DNA of 64,000 nucleotides. Source: Streptomyces rishiriensis (lineage in GTDB: Bacteria > Actinomycetota > Actinomycetes > Streptomycetales > Streptomycetaceae). The stretch lies in contig NZ_BEWA01000012.1 of the NCBI RefSeq assembly GCF_003112535.1, forward strand, positions 682,001 to 746,000, read 5' to 3'. The position numbers were made by a program, and so were the translations under genes. The stretch's first letter is position 1. The number at the start of each line of letters is the position of its first letter. The notes under the pieces are model-generated. The model made no database searches, was not told the DNA's origin, and saw only the letters and a list, made by a program, of their open reading frames with translations. This document shows, in pieces, positions 8,338-16,376 of the stretch.

Positions 8338-8369
8338 AGGGATCCTTGGGTGGCGGCGCGAATAATGCG

Positions 8370-8399
8370 TCGACACTTTGATGAGGGGTCGCCTACCGT
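8370..8399 (+). promoter_or_regulatory. Promoter of the MOSC gene (leaderless start)
   Basis: TCGACA (8370-8375), 18-nt spacer, TACCGT (8394-8399). The ATG at 8406 falls at the predicted transcription start, and no ribosome site precedes it. Confidence 0.65.
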
Positions 8400-8405
8400 G
8401 CCCCC

Positions 8406-9074
8406 ATGAGGCTTCTGTCTGTCAATCTGGGCCGCCCCAAGGCCGTTCCGTACACCGGTCAGCCGCAGGGGCTGACCGGCATCGACAAGCGGCCGGTCGA
8501 CGGGCCCGTCCGGGTCTCGGCGCCCGGCCCGAAGGGCGTCGGGGGGAGCGGGCTGGCCGGGGACGCGGTGTGCGAGCTGCGCCATCACGGCGGCGACGAC
8601 CAGGCGGTGTACGCCGTCGCGCGCGAGGACCTCGACGCGTGGGAGCGCGAGCTGGGGCGCACGCTGGGCAACGGCGCGTTCGGCGAGAACCTCACCACGG
8701 CGGGGCTCGACGTCTCGGGGGCGCGGATCGGCGAGCGCTGGCGGATCGGCTCCGACGTGGTGCTGGAGGTGACCAGCGGGCGGATACCGTGTCTCACCTT
8801 CCAGGGGCACCTGGGCGAGAAGCAGTGGGTGAAGCGGTTCACGCAGAAGGCGGCCACGGGCGCGTACCTCCGGGTGATCGTTGCGGGCGACGTCCGCGCG
8901 GGGGACGCGGTGGAGATCGTCCACGTGCCGGATCACGACGTGACGGCCCGTCTGCAGTTCCAGGCCGGCACCACGCACCGGGAGCTGCTGCCCCGGCTGC
9001 TCGCGGCCGGGGAGGCGCTGCATCCGGAGTCGCTCGCCGCGGCCCGGAAGTACGTGGCGGAGCACGGAGGCTGA
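8406..9074 (+). CDS. MOSC domain protein (YiiM-like)
   Basis: 222 aa. MOSC domains bind the molybdenum cofactor or carry sulfur for it; YiiM-type members in E. coli take part in reduction of N-hydroxylated compounds. Visible family blocks are GDDQAVYAV (63-71), GENLTTAGLD (93-102) and SGRIPCLTFQ (124-133), with the conserved Cys129. The C-terminal part holds the helical tail typical of YiiM. It is cytosolic. The LysR gene is divergent from it and is the likely regulator. The substrate in this organism is unknown. Confidence 0.88.
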   Translation: MRLLSVNLGRPKAVPYTGQPQGLTGIDKRPVDGPVRVSAPGPKGVGGSGLAGDAVCELRHHGGDDQAVYAVAREDLDAWERELGRTLGNGAFGENLTTAGLDVSGARIGERWRIGSDVVLEVTSGRIPCLTFQGHLGEKQWVKRFTQKAATGAYLRVIVAGDVRAGDAVEIVHVPDHDVTARLQFQAGTTHRELLPRLLAAGEALHPESLAAARKYVAEHGG

Positions 9075-9158
9075 GCCGTACTCACGGAACGGTCGCTCAC
9101 GCGGTCTTCACGTTCGGGAGGCCGCGTGCAGAGGACGGATCCACGCACCGCGGGTCAC

Positions 9159-9164
9159 TAACCT
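9159..9164 (+). promoter_or_regulatory. -10 element of the SDR gene (leaderless start)
   Basis: TAACCT ends six bases before the ATG at 9171, so translation probably begins at the mRNA 5' end. No Shine-Dalgarno sequence is present. Confidence 0.55.
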
Positions 9165-9170
9165 TGCGCC

Positions 9171-9944
9171 ATGACAACGGCTCTTATTACGGGTTCGACC
9201 GCGGGGATCGGCGCCGCGTTCGCGCGCAGACTGGCGGCGGACGGGCACGACCTCGTCCTCGTCGCACGGGACACCAAGCGGCTGCGCGAGCAGGCGACCG
9301 AGTTGCACGACCGGCACGGCATCGAGGCGGAGGTGCTGACCGCCGACCTCGCCACCGACGGGGGCATCGAGGCGGTGGCCGCCCGCCTCGGGGACCGCAA
9401 GCACCCCGTCGACCTGCTGGTCAACAACGCCGGGTTCGGCAACAAGGGCCGCTATCTCGACGTGTCCATGGCCGACGAGCTGAAGATGCTCAAGGTGCAC
9501 TGCGAGGCGGTGCTGCGGCTGACGTCCGCGGCGACGGCGGCGATGCGCGAGCGCGGGCGCGGCGGGGTCGTCAACGTGGCGTCCGTGGCGGCCTTCGTGC
9601 CGCGCGGGACCTACGGGGCGTCCAAGGCGTGGGTCGTGCAGTTCACGCAGGGCGCGGCGAAGGACCTGGCGGGCAGCGGGGTGCGGCTGATGGCGCTCTG
9701 CCCCGGCTTCGTGCGCACCGAGTTCCACGAGCGGGCCGGGATGGGCACGGACAACATTCCCGGCTGGATGTGGCTGGACGCGGACAAGCTGGTCGCGGCG
9801 GCGCTGCACGACCTGGCGCGCGGGAAGTCGCTGTCGATCCCCGACCCGCGCTACAAGGCGCTGATGGGTCTGGTGAAGGTGACGCCCCGGTCGCTGCTGG
9901 GCGGGATCAGCTCGAGGACGGGCCGCAAGTACGGGCCGCAGTGA
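9171..9944 (+). CDS. Short-chain dehydrogenase/reductase
   Basis: 257 aa classical SDR. The cofactor motif TGSTAGIG (7-14), an Arg at the end of strand two (VARD, 31-34, which suggests NADP), NNAG (85-88), Ser138 and the Tyr148-x3-Lys152 pair are all present, so it should be active. PGFVRTEFHE follows as usual. The C-terminal tail TPRSLLGGISSRTGRKYGPQ is basic. The substrate cannot be predicted. It is monocistronic or co-transcribed with the next gene, 88 bp away. Confidence 0.92.
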   Translation: MTTALITGSTAGIGAAFARRLAADGHDLVLVARDTKRLREQATELHDRHGIEAEVLTADLATDGGIEAVAARLGDRKHPVDLLVNNAGFGNKGRYLDVSMADELKMLKVHCEAVLRLTSAATAAMRERGRGGVVNVASVAAFVPRGTYGASKAWVVQFTQGAAKDLAGSGVRLMALCPGFVRTEFHERAGMGTDNIPGWMWLDADKLVAAALHDLARGKSLSIPDPRYKALMGLVKVTPRSLLGGISSRTGRKYGPQ

Positions 9945-10032
9945 CGGGTGCGGCGGTGGACGGGTGACGTGGGCGCTCCGGTGGGAAAATGGACGGGACG
10001 GGACCGGGACCCAGGGGGCCGGAGGCGGCGTC

Positions 10033-10740
10033 ATGACGTTCGTACAGCTCATCGACTGCAGGACCAGCCGGTTCGACGAGATGGACCGGCTGATGGACAC
10101 ATGGGTCGAGCAGACCCGGGGGAAGCGGACCGCGACCCACGCGGTCGTCGCCAAGGACCGCTCCGACGACTCGCACTTCATCGAGATCGTGGAGTTCCCC
10201 TCCTACGAGGAGGCGATGCGCAACTCCAACCTCCCGGAGACCGGCAAGGTCTTCCAGGAGCTGGTCGCCCTGTGCGACGAGATGCCGACGTTCACGGATC
10301 TCGACGTCGTCCGGGACGAGCAGCTGTACGCGCGGACGGCACGGCTGTTCTTCGACACGATCTGCACGCGGGGCGAGCTGCCGCCGCTCGACGGGCTGAT
10401 CGCCGAGGAGTACCACGACCACGATCCGGCCAATCCGCAGGACACCATGGGGATGGACGCGATGCGGCGGGAGGTCGAGGCGTGGCGCGGCGGCTTCGAC
10501 TACGACTTCGTGGTCGAGGACCAGATCGCCGAGGGCGACCGGGTGTGCAACCGCTGGACCTGGCGCGGCGTCCACAAGGGCGACTTCATGGGGATCCCGG
10601 CCACGGGCAGGGACGTCACGATGACCGGGACGACCGTCTTCCGGTGCCGGCAGGACGGGAAGATCGTCGAGGGCTGGTGGCAGTACGACCGGCTCGGCCT
10701 GATGGACCAGCTCGGGGCGCTGGACGCGCTGGAGGGATAG
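10033..10740 (+). CDS. SnoaL-like (ester cyclase-type) domain protein
   Basis: 235 aa. The C-terminal half (about 105-225) has the SnoaL/NTF2-like pattern: a long helix pair, then YHDHDP, then strand blocks such as RVCNRWTWRGVHKGDFMGIPATG and IVEGWWQYDRLGLMDQLG. The N-terminal 90 residues (FVQLIDCRTSRFDEMDRLMDTW, HFIEIVEFPSYEEAM) look like a ferredoxin-like dimeric alpha-beta barrel. This two-domain fusion recurs in actinobacteria without known function; polyketide cyclisation should not be assumed. The ATG at 10033 has GGAGGCGGCG in front. It is convergent with groEL1. Confidence 0.8.
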   Translation: MTFVQLIDCRTSRFDEMDRLMDTWVEQTRGKRTATHAVVAKDRSDDSHFIEIVEFPSYEEAMRNSNLPETGKVFQELVALCDEMPTFTDLDVVRDEQLYARTARLFFDTICTRGELPPLDGLIAEEYHDHDPANPQDTMGMDAMRREVEAWRGGFDYDFVVEDQIAEGDRVCNRWTWRGVHKGDFMGIPATGRDVTMTGTTVFRCRQDGKIVEGWWQYDRLGLMDQLGALDALEG

Positions 10741-10773
10741 CGGGCCGGCGGCCGCGGGAGCGGCGGACGCACG

Positions 10774-10815
10774 CCGAGGCCCGGCGCCTCTTGTCTGCAG
10801 GGCGCCGGGCCTCGG
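10774..10815. terminator. Bidirectional hairpin between the SnoaL-like gene and groEL1
   Basis: A 15-bp perfect stem (CCGAGGCCCGGCGCC / GGCGCCGGGCCTCGG) with a 12-nt loop, between two convergent genes. There is no clear T-tract on either side, which is usual for Streptomyces terminators. Confidence 0.8.
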
Positions 10816-10840
10816 TTACTGCCGTGGGTACCGACCTGGG

Positions 10841-12466
10841 TCAGTGGGAGTGGCCGTGGGAGTGGCCGCCGGCGGCCGGCTCCTCCTCTTCCTTCTTCTC
10901 GACGACCAGGGTCTCGGTCGTCAGGAGGAGGGAGGCGATGGAGGCGGCGTTCTCCAGGGCGGAGCGGGTGACCTTGACCGGGTCGATGACGCCGGCCTTG
11001 ACCAGGTCGCCGTACTCGCCGGTGGCGGCGTTGAAGCCCTGGCCCTTGTCGAGCTCGGCCACCTTGGCGGTGATGACGTAGCCCTCGAGGCCCGCGTTCT
11101 CGGCGATCCAGCGCAGCGGCTCGACGACGGCGCGGCGGACGACGGCGACACCGGTGGCCTCGTCGCCGGTCTTGCCCAGGCCGCCTTCCAGCACCTTGGC
11201 GGCGTGGACCAGCGCGGAACCGCCACCGGAGACGATGCCCTCCTCGACCGCGGCGCGGGTCGCGGAGATGGCGTCCTCCAGGCGGTGCTTCTTCTCCTTC
11301 AGCTCCACCTCGGTGGCGGCGCCGACCTTGATCACGCACACGCCGCCGGCCAGCTTCGCGAGGCGCTCCTGGAGCTTCTCGCGGTCCCAGTCGGAGTCGG
11401 TGTTCTCGATCTCGGCCTTGATCTGGGCGATGCGGCCCACGACGTCCTCGGACTTGCCGCCGCCGTCGACGAGGGTGGTGTCGTCCTTGGTGACGGTGAC
11501 GCGGCGGGCGGAGCCGAGCACGTCGATGCCGACCTGGTCGAGCTTGAGGCCGACCTCCTCGGAGATGACGGTGGCGCCGGTGAGGACGGCCATGTCCTGC
11601 AGCATCGCCTTGCGGCGGTCGCCGAAGCCCGGGGCCTTGACCGCGACCGCGTTGAAGGTGCCGCGGATCTTGTTGACGACGAGGGTGGAGAGCGCCTCGC
11701 CCTCCAGGTCCTCGGCGATGATCAGCAGCGGCTTGGAGGAGTTGGTCTGGATGACCTTCTCCAGCAGCGGCAGCAGGTCGGCGATCGAGGAGATCTTGCC
11801 CTGGTTGATGAGGATGTAGGGGTCCTCCAGGACGGCCTCCATGCGCTCCTGGTCCGTCACGAAGTACGGCGACAGGTAGCCCTTGTCGAAGGCCATGCCC
11901 TCGGTGAAGTCCAGCTCCAGACCGAAGGTGTTGGACTCCTCGACGGTGATGACACCGTCCTTGCCGACCTTGTCCATCGCCTCGGCGATGAGCTCGCCGA
12001 CCTGCTGGTCCTGGGCGGACAGCGCGGCGACGGCGGCGATGTCGGACTTCTCGTCGATCGGGCGGGCGGTGGCCAGCAGATCGTCGGAGATGGCCTTGAC
12101 GGCGGCGTCGATGCCCTTCTTCAGGGCGGCCGGGGAGGCGCCGGCGGCGACGTTCTTGAGGCCCTCGCGTACGAGCGCCTGCGCGAGCACGGTGGCGGTG
12201 GTCGTACCGTCGCCCGCGATGTCGTTGGTCTTGGTCGCCACCTCCTTCACCAGCTGGGCGCCGAGGTTCTCGTACGGGTCCTCGAGCTCCACCTCACGGG
12301 CGATGGTGACGCCGTCGTTGGTGATGGTCGGGGCGCCGAACTTCTTGTCGATGACGACGTTGCGGCCCTTGGGGCCGATCGTCACCTTGACGGTGTCGGC
12401 AAGCTTGTTGACGCCGCGCTCAAGGGCGCGACGGGCGTCCTCGTCGAACTTCAGGATCTTCGCCAT
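10841..12466 (-). CDS. groEL1: Chaperonin GroEL1
   Basis: 541 aa, 60-kDa chaperonin that folds proteins in an ATP-driven ring with GroES. The apical, intermediate and equatorial signatures are all present: KVTIGPKGRNVVIDKKFG near 28-45, GDGTTTATVLAQ near 86-97, and AAVEEGIVSGGGSALVHA near 402-419. The tail ends in GGHSHGHSH instead of the GGM repeats of E. coli GroEL. That marks the GroEL1 type of actinobacteria, in which a second, GGM-ending GroEL is encoded elsewhere. It is the second gene of the groES-groEL1 operon, 112 bp after groES with a stem-loop between, under CIRCE/HrcA control. Confidence 0.97.
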   Translation of the reverse strand: MAKILKFDEDARRALERGVNKLADTVKVTIGPKGRNVVIDKKFGAPTITNDGVTIAREVELEDPYENLGAQLVKEVATKTNDIAGDGTTTATVLAQALVREGLKNVAAGASPAALKKGIDAAVKAISDDLLATARPIDEKSDIAAVAALSAQDQQVGELIAEAMDKVGKDGVITVEESNTFGLELDFTEGMAFDKGYLSPYFVTDQERMEAVLEDPYILINQGKISSIADLLPLLEKVIQTNSSKPLLIIAEDLEGEALSTLVVNKIRGTFNAVAVKAPGFGDRRKAMLQDMAVLTGATVISEEVGLKLDQVGIDVLGSARRVTVTKDDTTLVDGGGKSEDVVGRIAQIKAEIENTDSDWDREKLQERLAKLAGGVCVIKVGAATEVELKEKKHRLEDAISATRAAVEEGIVSGGGSALVHAAKVLEGGLGKTGDEATGVAVVRRAVVEPLRWIAENAGLEGYVITAKVAELDKGQGFNAATGEYGDLVKAGVIDPVKVTRSALENAASIASLLLTTETLVVEKKEEEEPAAGGHSHGHSH

Positions 12467-12504
12467 GGGAGCGGTTCAGCCCTCTCGGAAAGCGTGGGAG
12501 AAAC

Positions 12505-12560
12505 GAACTGCGCCCCCAGCGCCCGGCTTCACAAAGTAGCGGGGGCCAGGGGCGCAGTTC
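12505..12560 (-). promoter_or_regulatory. Stem-loop between groES and groEL1
   Basis: GAACTGCGCCCC (12505-12516) pairs perfectly with GGGGCGCAGTTC (12549-12560) across a 32-nt loop that can fold further. In the groES-groEL1 mRNA it lies after the groES stop and ends 38 nt before the groEL1 start. It could protect or process the mRNA, or attenuate groEL1. No T-tract follows, so full termination is unlikely. Confidence 0.7.
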
Positions 12561-12578
12561 ACTGCAAAACTGGGTGAA

Positions 12579-12887
12579 TTACTTCTCGATGATCGCGAGG
12601 ACGTCGCGAGCCGAGAGGACGAGGTACTCCTCGCCGTTGTACTTCACCTCGGTGCCGCCGTACTTGCTGTACAGGACGACATCGCCGACCTTGACGTCGA
12701 GCGGCAGGCGCTCGCCGTTCTCGAAGCGACCCGGGCCCACCGCGAGGACAGCGCCCTCCTGGGGCTTCTCCTTCGCGGTGTCCGGGATGACCAGGCCAGA
12801 GGCGGTGGTCTGCTCGGCGTCGAGCGGCTGGACCACGATGCGGTCCTCGAGCGGCTTGATGGCAACCTTGGAGCTGGTGGTCGTCAC
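12579..12887 (-). CDS. groES: Co-chaperonin GroES
   Basis: 102 aa. The mobile loop (TASGLVIPDTAKEKPQEGAV) and the basket strands (PLDVKVGDVVLYSKYGGTEV, EYLVLSARDVLAIIEK) are typical. It caps the GroEL ring. The start is ATG at 12885-12887, and GGGGGAGGTC lies just upstream. It is the first gene of the heat-shock operon, with promoter and two CIRCE operators about 100-175 bp upstream. Confidence 0.98.
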   Translation of the reverse strand: MTTTSSKVAIKPLEDRIVVQPLDAEQTTASGLVIPDTAKEKPQEGAVLAVGPGRFENGERLPLDVKVGDVVLYSKYGGTEVKYNGEEYLVLSARDVLAIIEK

Positions 12888-12986
12888 GATCCGACCTCCC
12901 CCTTCGGAGATCTCACGGGGTTAACTGTCTGAGGTGGCGACCAGGTGGATCCGTCGTCGCGGGTGCCGGACCTGCCCGTCGCTGTG

Positions 12987-13013
12987 TTGGCACTCTCCAG
13001 TGGTGAGTGCCAG
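12987..13013 (-). promoter_or_regulatory. CIRCE operator 1 (HrcA site), proximal to groES
   Basis: TTGGCACTC-n9-GAGTGCCAG, 27 bp, close to the CIRCE consensus TTAGCACTC-n9-GAGTGCTAA. It covers the predicted transcription start and early leader, so bound HrcA would block initiation, and the RNA could form a stable 5' stem. Confidence 0.93.
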
Positions 13014-13018
13014 ACCTG

Positions 13019-13048
13019 AGACTATGACCGCGATTAGCACTCGGTCAA
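13019..13048 (-). promoter_or_regulatory. groES-groEL1 promoter
   Basis: On the minus strand TTGACC (13043-13048), 18-nt spacer, TAGTCT (13019-13024), a good vegetative promoter. The -35 lies in the spacer of the distal CIRCE, the -10 lies between the two operators, and the start should fall near 13012. Confidence 0.8.
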
Positions 13049-13060
13049 GCGGAGTGCCAA
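13034..13060 (-). promoter_or_regulatory. CIRCE operator 2 (HrcA site), distal
   Basis: TTAGCACTC-n9-GAGTGCCAA, 27 bp with one mismatch between the arms, overlapping the -35 of the groES promoter. Two operators around one promoter predict tight repression. Confidence 0.94.
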
Positions 13061-13155
13061 TGCCCGCGGCGCGTCGGCCATGTTTTCGGTCCGGCGAGCG
13101 CCTTCGCCGCCCGGCGGGCGGGGGTGGGACGCGGTGGGCGCGGCGCGGAGGGCGG

Positions 13156-13180
13156 GGCGTGGCGTGGCGTGGCGTGGCGT
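13156..13180. repeat. Five GGCGT tandem repeats
   Basis: Five perfect copies of GGCGT, ending two bases before the stop codon of the deacetylase gene. A short sequence repeat of this kind may vary in copy number between strains. Confidence 0.75.
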
Positions 13181-13181
13181 C

Positions 13182-13979
13182 CTACAGGTAGTCCTCCAGG
13201 CGGCCCACCGTCAGACCCTGGTCCTGCACCTGGCGCAGCAGGCGGGTCGTGCGTTCGCGCAGGACCGGTCCCGTCGTCTCGTCCGGCGCGACGGCGATGA
13301 TGTCGCCGGGGTGGAGGCGGTGGGCGCCGTGGGCTCGGGTGAGGCCGGTGGGGCCCATCGCGGCGCGCCACAGGACGAGAGCCTCGATGCCGCAGTCGGC
13401 GGCGGCGCGCCGGGTCGTGGTGTCGTAGGCGCCGTAGGGCGGACGGAAGAGGCGGGGGCGCAGGCCGAACCGGGCGCGGAGCTTGTCCTGCTGGCCGCAG
13501 ATCTCGGCGCGCTGCCCGGCGTAGGGCAGACCGCGCAGGACCGGGTGGTCGAGGGTGTGGTTCTGGATGCTGGCGCCGACCGACTGCAACCGGGCGAAGT
13601 GCGCGTACCCCGGGCCGACCACGCTGTCGGTGAGGAACATGCTCACCGGGAGGCGCAGTTCGCGGACCATGTCGACGAAGCGCGGGTCGCGTTCGGCGCC
13701 GTCGTCGTAGGTGAGGAAGACGACCTTGTCGATGGTCGGGACATGGTCGAGGACCGGCGGGAGGGCCGTCTGCGGACTGCCCGGCAGGACGCGGGCGGGG
13801 TGGGCCGGCGCGGGAGCCAGCGGCGCCGCCAGGCCCCAGCGGCGGTACGGGGCCGGGGCGGGCTCGCGCCCTTGTGCGGCGGCCTTCCTTCCCAGGCGTT
13901 CGATCGGGTCGACGGACTGGGCGCAGCCGGTCAGGGTCGCCAGGATCAGCAGGACGGCGGTCAGTCCGCGTGCCCTCAC
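13182..13979 (-). CDS. Polysaccharide deacetylase lipoprotein (second of a tandem pair)
   Basis: 265 aa. The N-terminus is a lipoprotein signal ending in LATLTGC (Cys19), so the protein is anchored outside the membrane. The NodB deacetylase domain has motif 1 TYDDGA, metal motif NHTLDHP, motif RPPYGAYD and the late HPGDI block, so the metal site Asp-His-His is complete. It probably removes acetyl groups from a cell-wall or extracellular glycan. The GTG at 13977-13979 overlaps the stop of the upstream paralogue as GTGA, so the two are translationally coupled. Both end in the same RLEDYL. The aromatic motif 4 (LVLWRAAM) is less canonical, so the substrate may differ from that of its partner. 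Confidence 0.88.
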   Translation of the reverse strand: MRARGLTAVLLILATLTGCAQSVDPIERLGRKAAAQGREPAPAPYRRWGLAAPLAPAPAHPARVLPGSPQTALPPVLDHVPTIDKVVFLTYDDGAERDPRFVDMVRELRLPVSMFLTDSVVGPGYAHFARLQSVGASIQNHTLDHPVLRGLPYAGQRAEICGQQDKLRARFGLRPRLFRPPYGAYDTTTRRAAADCGIEALVLWRAAMGPTGLTRAHGAHRLHPGDIIAVAPDETTGPVLRERTTRLLRQVQDQGLTVGRLEDYL

Positions 13980-14977
13980 AGGTAGTCCTCCAGCCGGGCC
14001 ACCGCGTAGCCCTTCGCCGTGACCTTGTCGAGGAACCGGCGGACCATGTCGGGCATCGTGCCCTTCCACTCGTCGCGGCCGCGGAAGTGGGTGAGGACGA
14101 TGTCGCCCGGGTGGAGGTCCTGGTCCGACTCCCGGTACTCCCAGTGGTCCACGAAGACCTCCTCGTCCCACAGCGGGGCGTAGCGCACGCCGCAGGACTT
14201 CGCGGCGCGCAGGGTGTCCTGGTCGTAGTTGCCGTACGGCGGCCGGAAGAGGGCGGGGCGCTCGCCGTAGTGCTCCCGCATCACCTCCTGCATGCCGCAG
14301 ATCTCGCGCTTCTGACGGGCGTAGGAGAGGGCGGGCAGGTAGGGGTGGTGGAGGGTGTGGTTGTTCAGGGTCACCCCCAGATCCCGCATCTTCTTGAAGT
14401 AGCCGTAGTCGTCCTTGATCAGGTAGTTGGTGAGGAAGGCGGTGTACGGGATCCTCAGCTCGCTCATCATGCGCAGGAACGCCGGGTCCTTCTCGGCGCC
14501 GTCGTCGATGGTGAGGAAGACGACCCTGTCCTCGGTCGGGACCGTGGTGAAGACCGGCGGCAGGCCGAGCTCCTCCTGGTCGTCGACCTCGAAGCCCTTG
14601 CGGGTGGTGATCTCCGGCTTGTGCGCGGGCGGCGCCGGGGGCGTCAGCGGGACCCTCCTCAGGCCCCAGCGCCGCGCCGCGGCGACCCGGGCCTGCTGGG
14701 CGGCGCGGAGCCGGCCGGCGTACGCGTGCAGGGCGCGGGCGGGCGCCCCCTCCGGGGGCGCGGCCTTCCCGGGCTGCTGGCCCGGCGCGGGGCGGATCGC
14801 ACCGCCGGCGCCCCCGCCGCCCCCCGCGCAGCCCGACGCGAGGGCGGCCAGCGCGAGGACGACGAGCGCGCCGCGGATTCCCGTACGCCCGCGGCCGCGT
14901 CGGCTTCCCGTACGCCCGCACCGGCGCGACCCCTGAGAACAACCGCGGTTGTCATCATCTTGTACGACAGGTCCCAT
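13976..14977 (-). CDS. Polysaccharide deacetylase lipoprotein (first of a tandem pair)
   Basis: 333 aa. A long Arg-rich n-region, a hydrophobic stretch and the lipobox LAALASGC (near residue 50) predict export and lipidation. A Gly/Pro/Ala linker follows, then a NodB domain with TIDDGAEKDP, NHTLHHP, RPPYGNYD and HPGDIVLTHF. Compared with the next gene it has a longer linker and a VDHWEY block in motif 4. The ATG at 14975-14977 has GAGG about ten bases upstream; the long n-region makes a later start possible, but none with a good ribosome site was found. Confidence 0.86.
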   Translation of the reverse strand: MGPVVQDDDNRGCSQGSRRCGRTGSRRGRGRTGIRGALVVLALAALASGCAGGGGGAGGAIRPAPGQQPGKAAPPEGAPARALHAYAGRLRAAQQARVAAARRWGLRRVPLTPPAPPAHKPEITTRKGFEVDDQEELGLPPVFTTVPTEDRVVFLTIDDGAEKDPAFLRMMSELRIPYTAFLTNYLIKDDYGYFKKMRDLGVTLNNHTLHHPYLPALSYARQKREICGMQEVMREHYGERPALFRPPYGNYDQDTLRAAKSCGVRYAPLWDEEVFVDHWEYRESDQDLHPGDIVLTHFRGRDEWKGTMPDMVRRFLDKVTAKGYAVARLEDYL

Positions 14978-15137
14978 GGCGCCGGATCCTCGCAGCCGCC
15001 GCCCCCGAACCCGGACCGACACCGCCGCCGGAGAGCCACCGTCCACCGAGTGGCCCACACCGACCGCCGTCGGCCCCCGCGTCCGGCCGACAGGGCCCCC
15101 GGACCGGCGAGGCGGGCGGCTGGCCGACAATGGCGGG

Positions 15138-16325
15138 GTGAACGACCTTGCTCCGCTGCTCACTGCCGAGGGCCGCGCCCTCCTCGACGCGGTGCGCGGC
15201 ACCGCCCCCGCCGACGAGCTCGCCGTCGCCACCCGGCTGCGCCGCGACCACCCGGCCGGCCTGGTGTCGGCGGCCATCGGCCAGGCCAGGCTGCGGCAGC
15301 GGGCGGCGGTGAAGTTCGGGGCCGAGGACGCGGACCGGATGTTCTTCACGCCGAACGGCGTGGAGCAGTCGACGCGGGCGAGCGTCGCCGGCTACCGGGC
15401 CGGGCGGATGCGGGCGCTCGGCGTGGCCTCGGTCGCCGACCTGTGCTGCGGGATCGGCGGCGACGCGATCGCGCTCGCCCGTGCCGGGATCCGGGTGCTG
15501 GCCGTGGACCGGGACCCGGTCACGGCACAGGCGGCGCGCGCGAACGCCGAGGCGCTGGGGCTGAGCGAACTGATCGAGGTGCGCGAGGCGGACGTCACCG
15601 AGGTGGACACCGGCGGCTACGACGCCGTGTTCGTCGATCCGGCACGCCGGGGCGGACGCGGACGCGTCTTCGACCCCGAGGCCTACTCGCCGCCGCTGTC
15701 CTGGGCGGTGGGCGCCGCCCTCGCCGCGCCCCGCGCCGCCCTGAAGATCGCGCCCGGCGTGCCGCACGAGGCGATCCCGGCCGAGGCCGAGGCCGAGTGG
15801 ATCTCGGACGGCGGGGACGTGAAGGAGGCGGTGCTGTGGTTCGGGACCGGTGAGCCGGGCGCCGTCCGGGCGACCCTGCTGCCGGGACCGCGGACGCTGC
15901 TCGGCGGCGATCTGCCCGACCCGCCCGTGCGGCCGGTCGGCCGGTACCTGTACGAGCCCGACGGCGCGGTGGTCCGGGCCCATCTGGTCGCCGACGTGGC
16001 CCGCGAGGTCGACGGCGGGCTGATCGACGAGACCATCGCCTACGTCACCGCCGACGCCCTGCGCTCCACCCCGTACGCCACCGCGTACGAGATCACCGAT
16101 CAGCTCCCCTTCAACGTCAAGAAGTTGAAGGCCCTGCTGCGGGAACGCGGGGTGGGGATCCTGACCGTGAAGAAGCGGGGGTCCGCGGTGGAGCCGGAGG
16201 AGCTGCGCAGGAAGGCGCTCCCCAAGGACCGGGGGCCGCACTCGGCGACCGTCTTCCTGACCCGGGTCGCGGGGGCGCCGACGATGCTCCTCGGCGCCCC
16301 CGCGGGCACGCCCCCTGCCGGTTGA
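15138..16325 (+). CDS. THUMP-like domain SAM-dependent methyltransferase
   Basis: 395 aa. The class I methyltransferase core is marked by VADLCCGIGGDAIALARAG (about 98-116), the acidic strand end VLAVDRD, and the FVDPARRGGRGR block, the equivalent of the N/D-PP-Y motif. The C-terminal part (TAYEITDQLPFNVKKLKALL, RGVGILTVKKRGSAVEPEEL) is the THUMP-like segment of an actinobacterial family. RNA methylation is likely; the target is unknown. The GTG at 15138 is chosen because it begins the conserved N-terminus and lies six bases after GACAAT, a possible -10, so the mRNA may be leaderless. Confidence 0.85.
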   Translation: MNDLAPLLTAEGRALLDAVRGTAPADELAVATRLRRDHPAGLVSAAIGQARLRQRAAVKFGAEDADRMFFTPNGVEQSTRASVAGYRAGRMRALGVASVADLCCGIGGDAIALARAGIRVLAVDRDPVTAQAARANAEALGLSELIEVREADVTEVDTGGYDAVFVDPARRGGRGRVFDPEAYSPPLSWAVGAALAAPRAALKIAPGVPHEAIPAEAEAEWISDGGDVKEAVLWFGTGEPGAVRATLLPGPRTLLGGDLPDPPVRPVGRYLYEPDGAVVRAHLVADVAREVDGGLIDETIAYVTADALRSTPYATAYEITDQLPFNVKKLKALLRERGVGILTVKKRGSAVEPEELRRKALPKDRGPHSATVFLTRVAGAPTMLLGAPAGTPPAG

Positions 16326-16376
16326 GGCCGTCGGGGCCGCCGCCGTCCGCCGTCGGGGACGGCCGTGGCGCCCGTC

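Noticed and set aside
13182..14942. One long minus-strand frame across both deacetylase genes
   Set aside because: Its first two thirds are an out-of-frame reading of the upstream deacetylase; only the last 265 codons from GTG 13979 are real.
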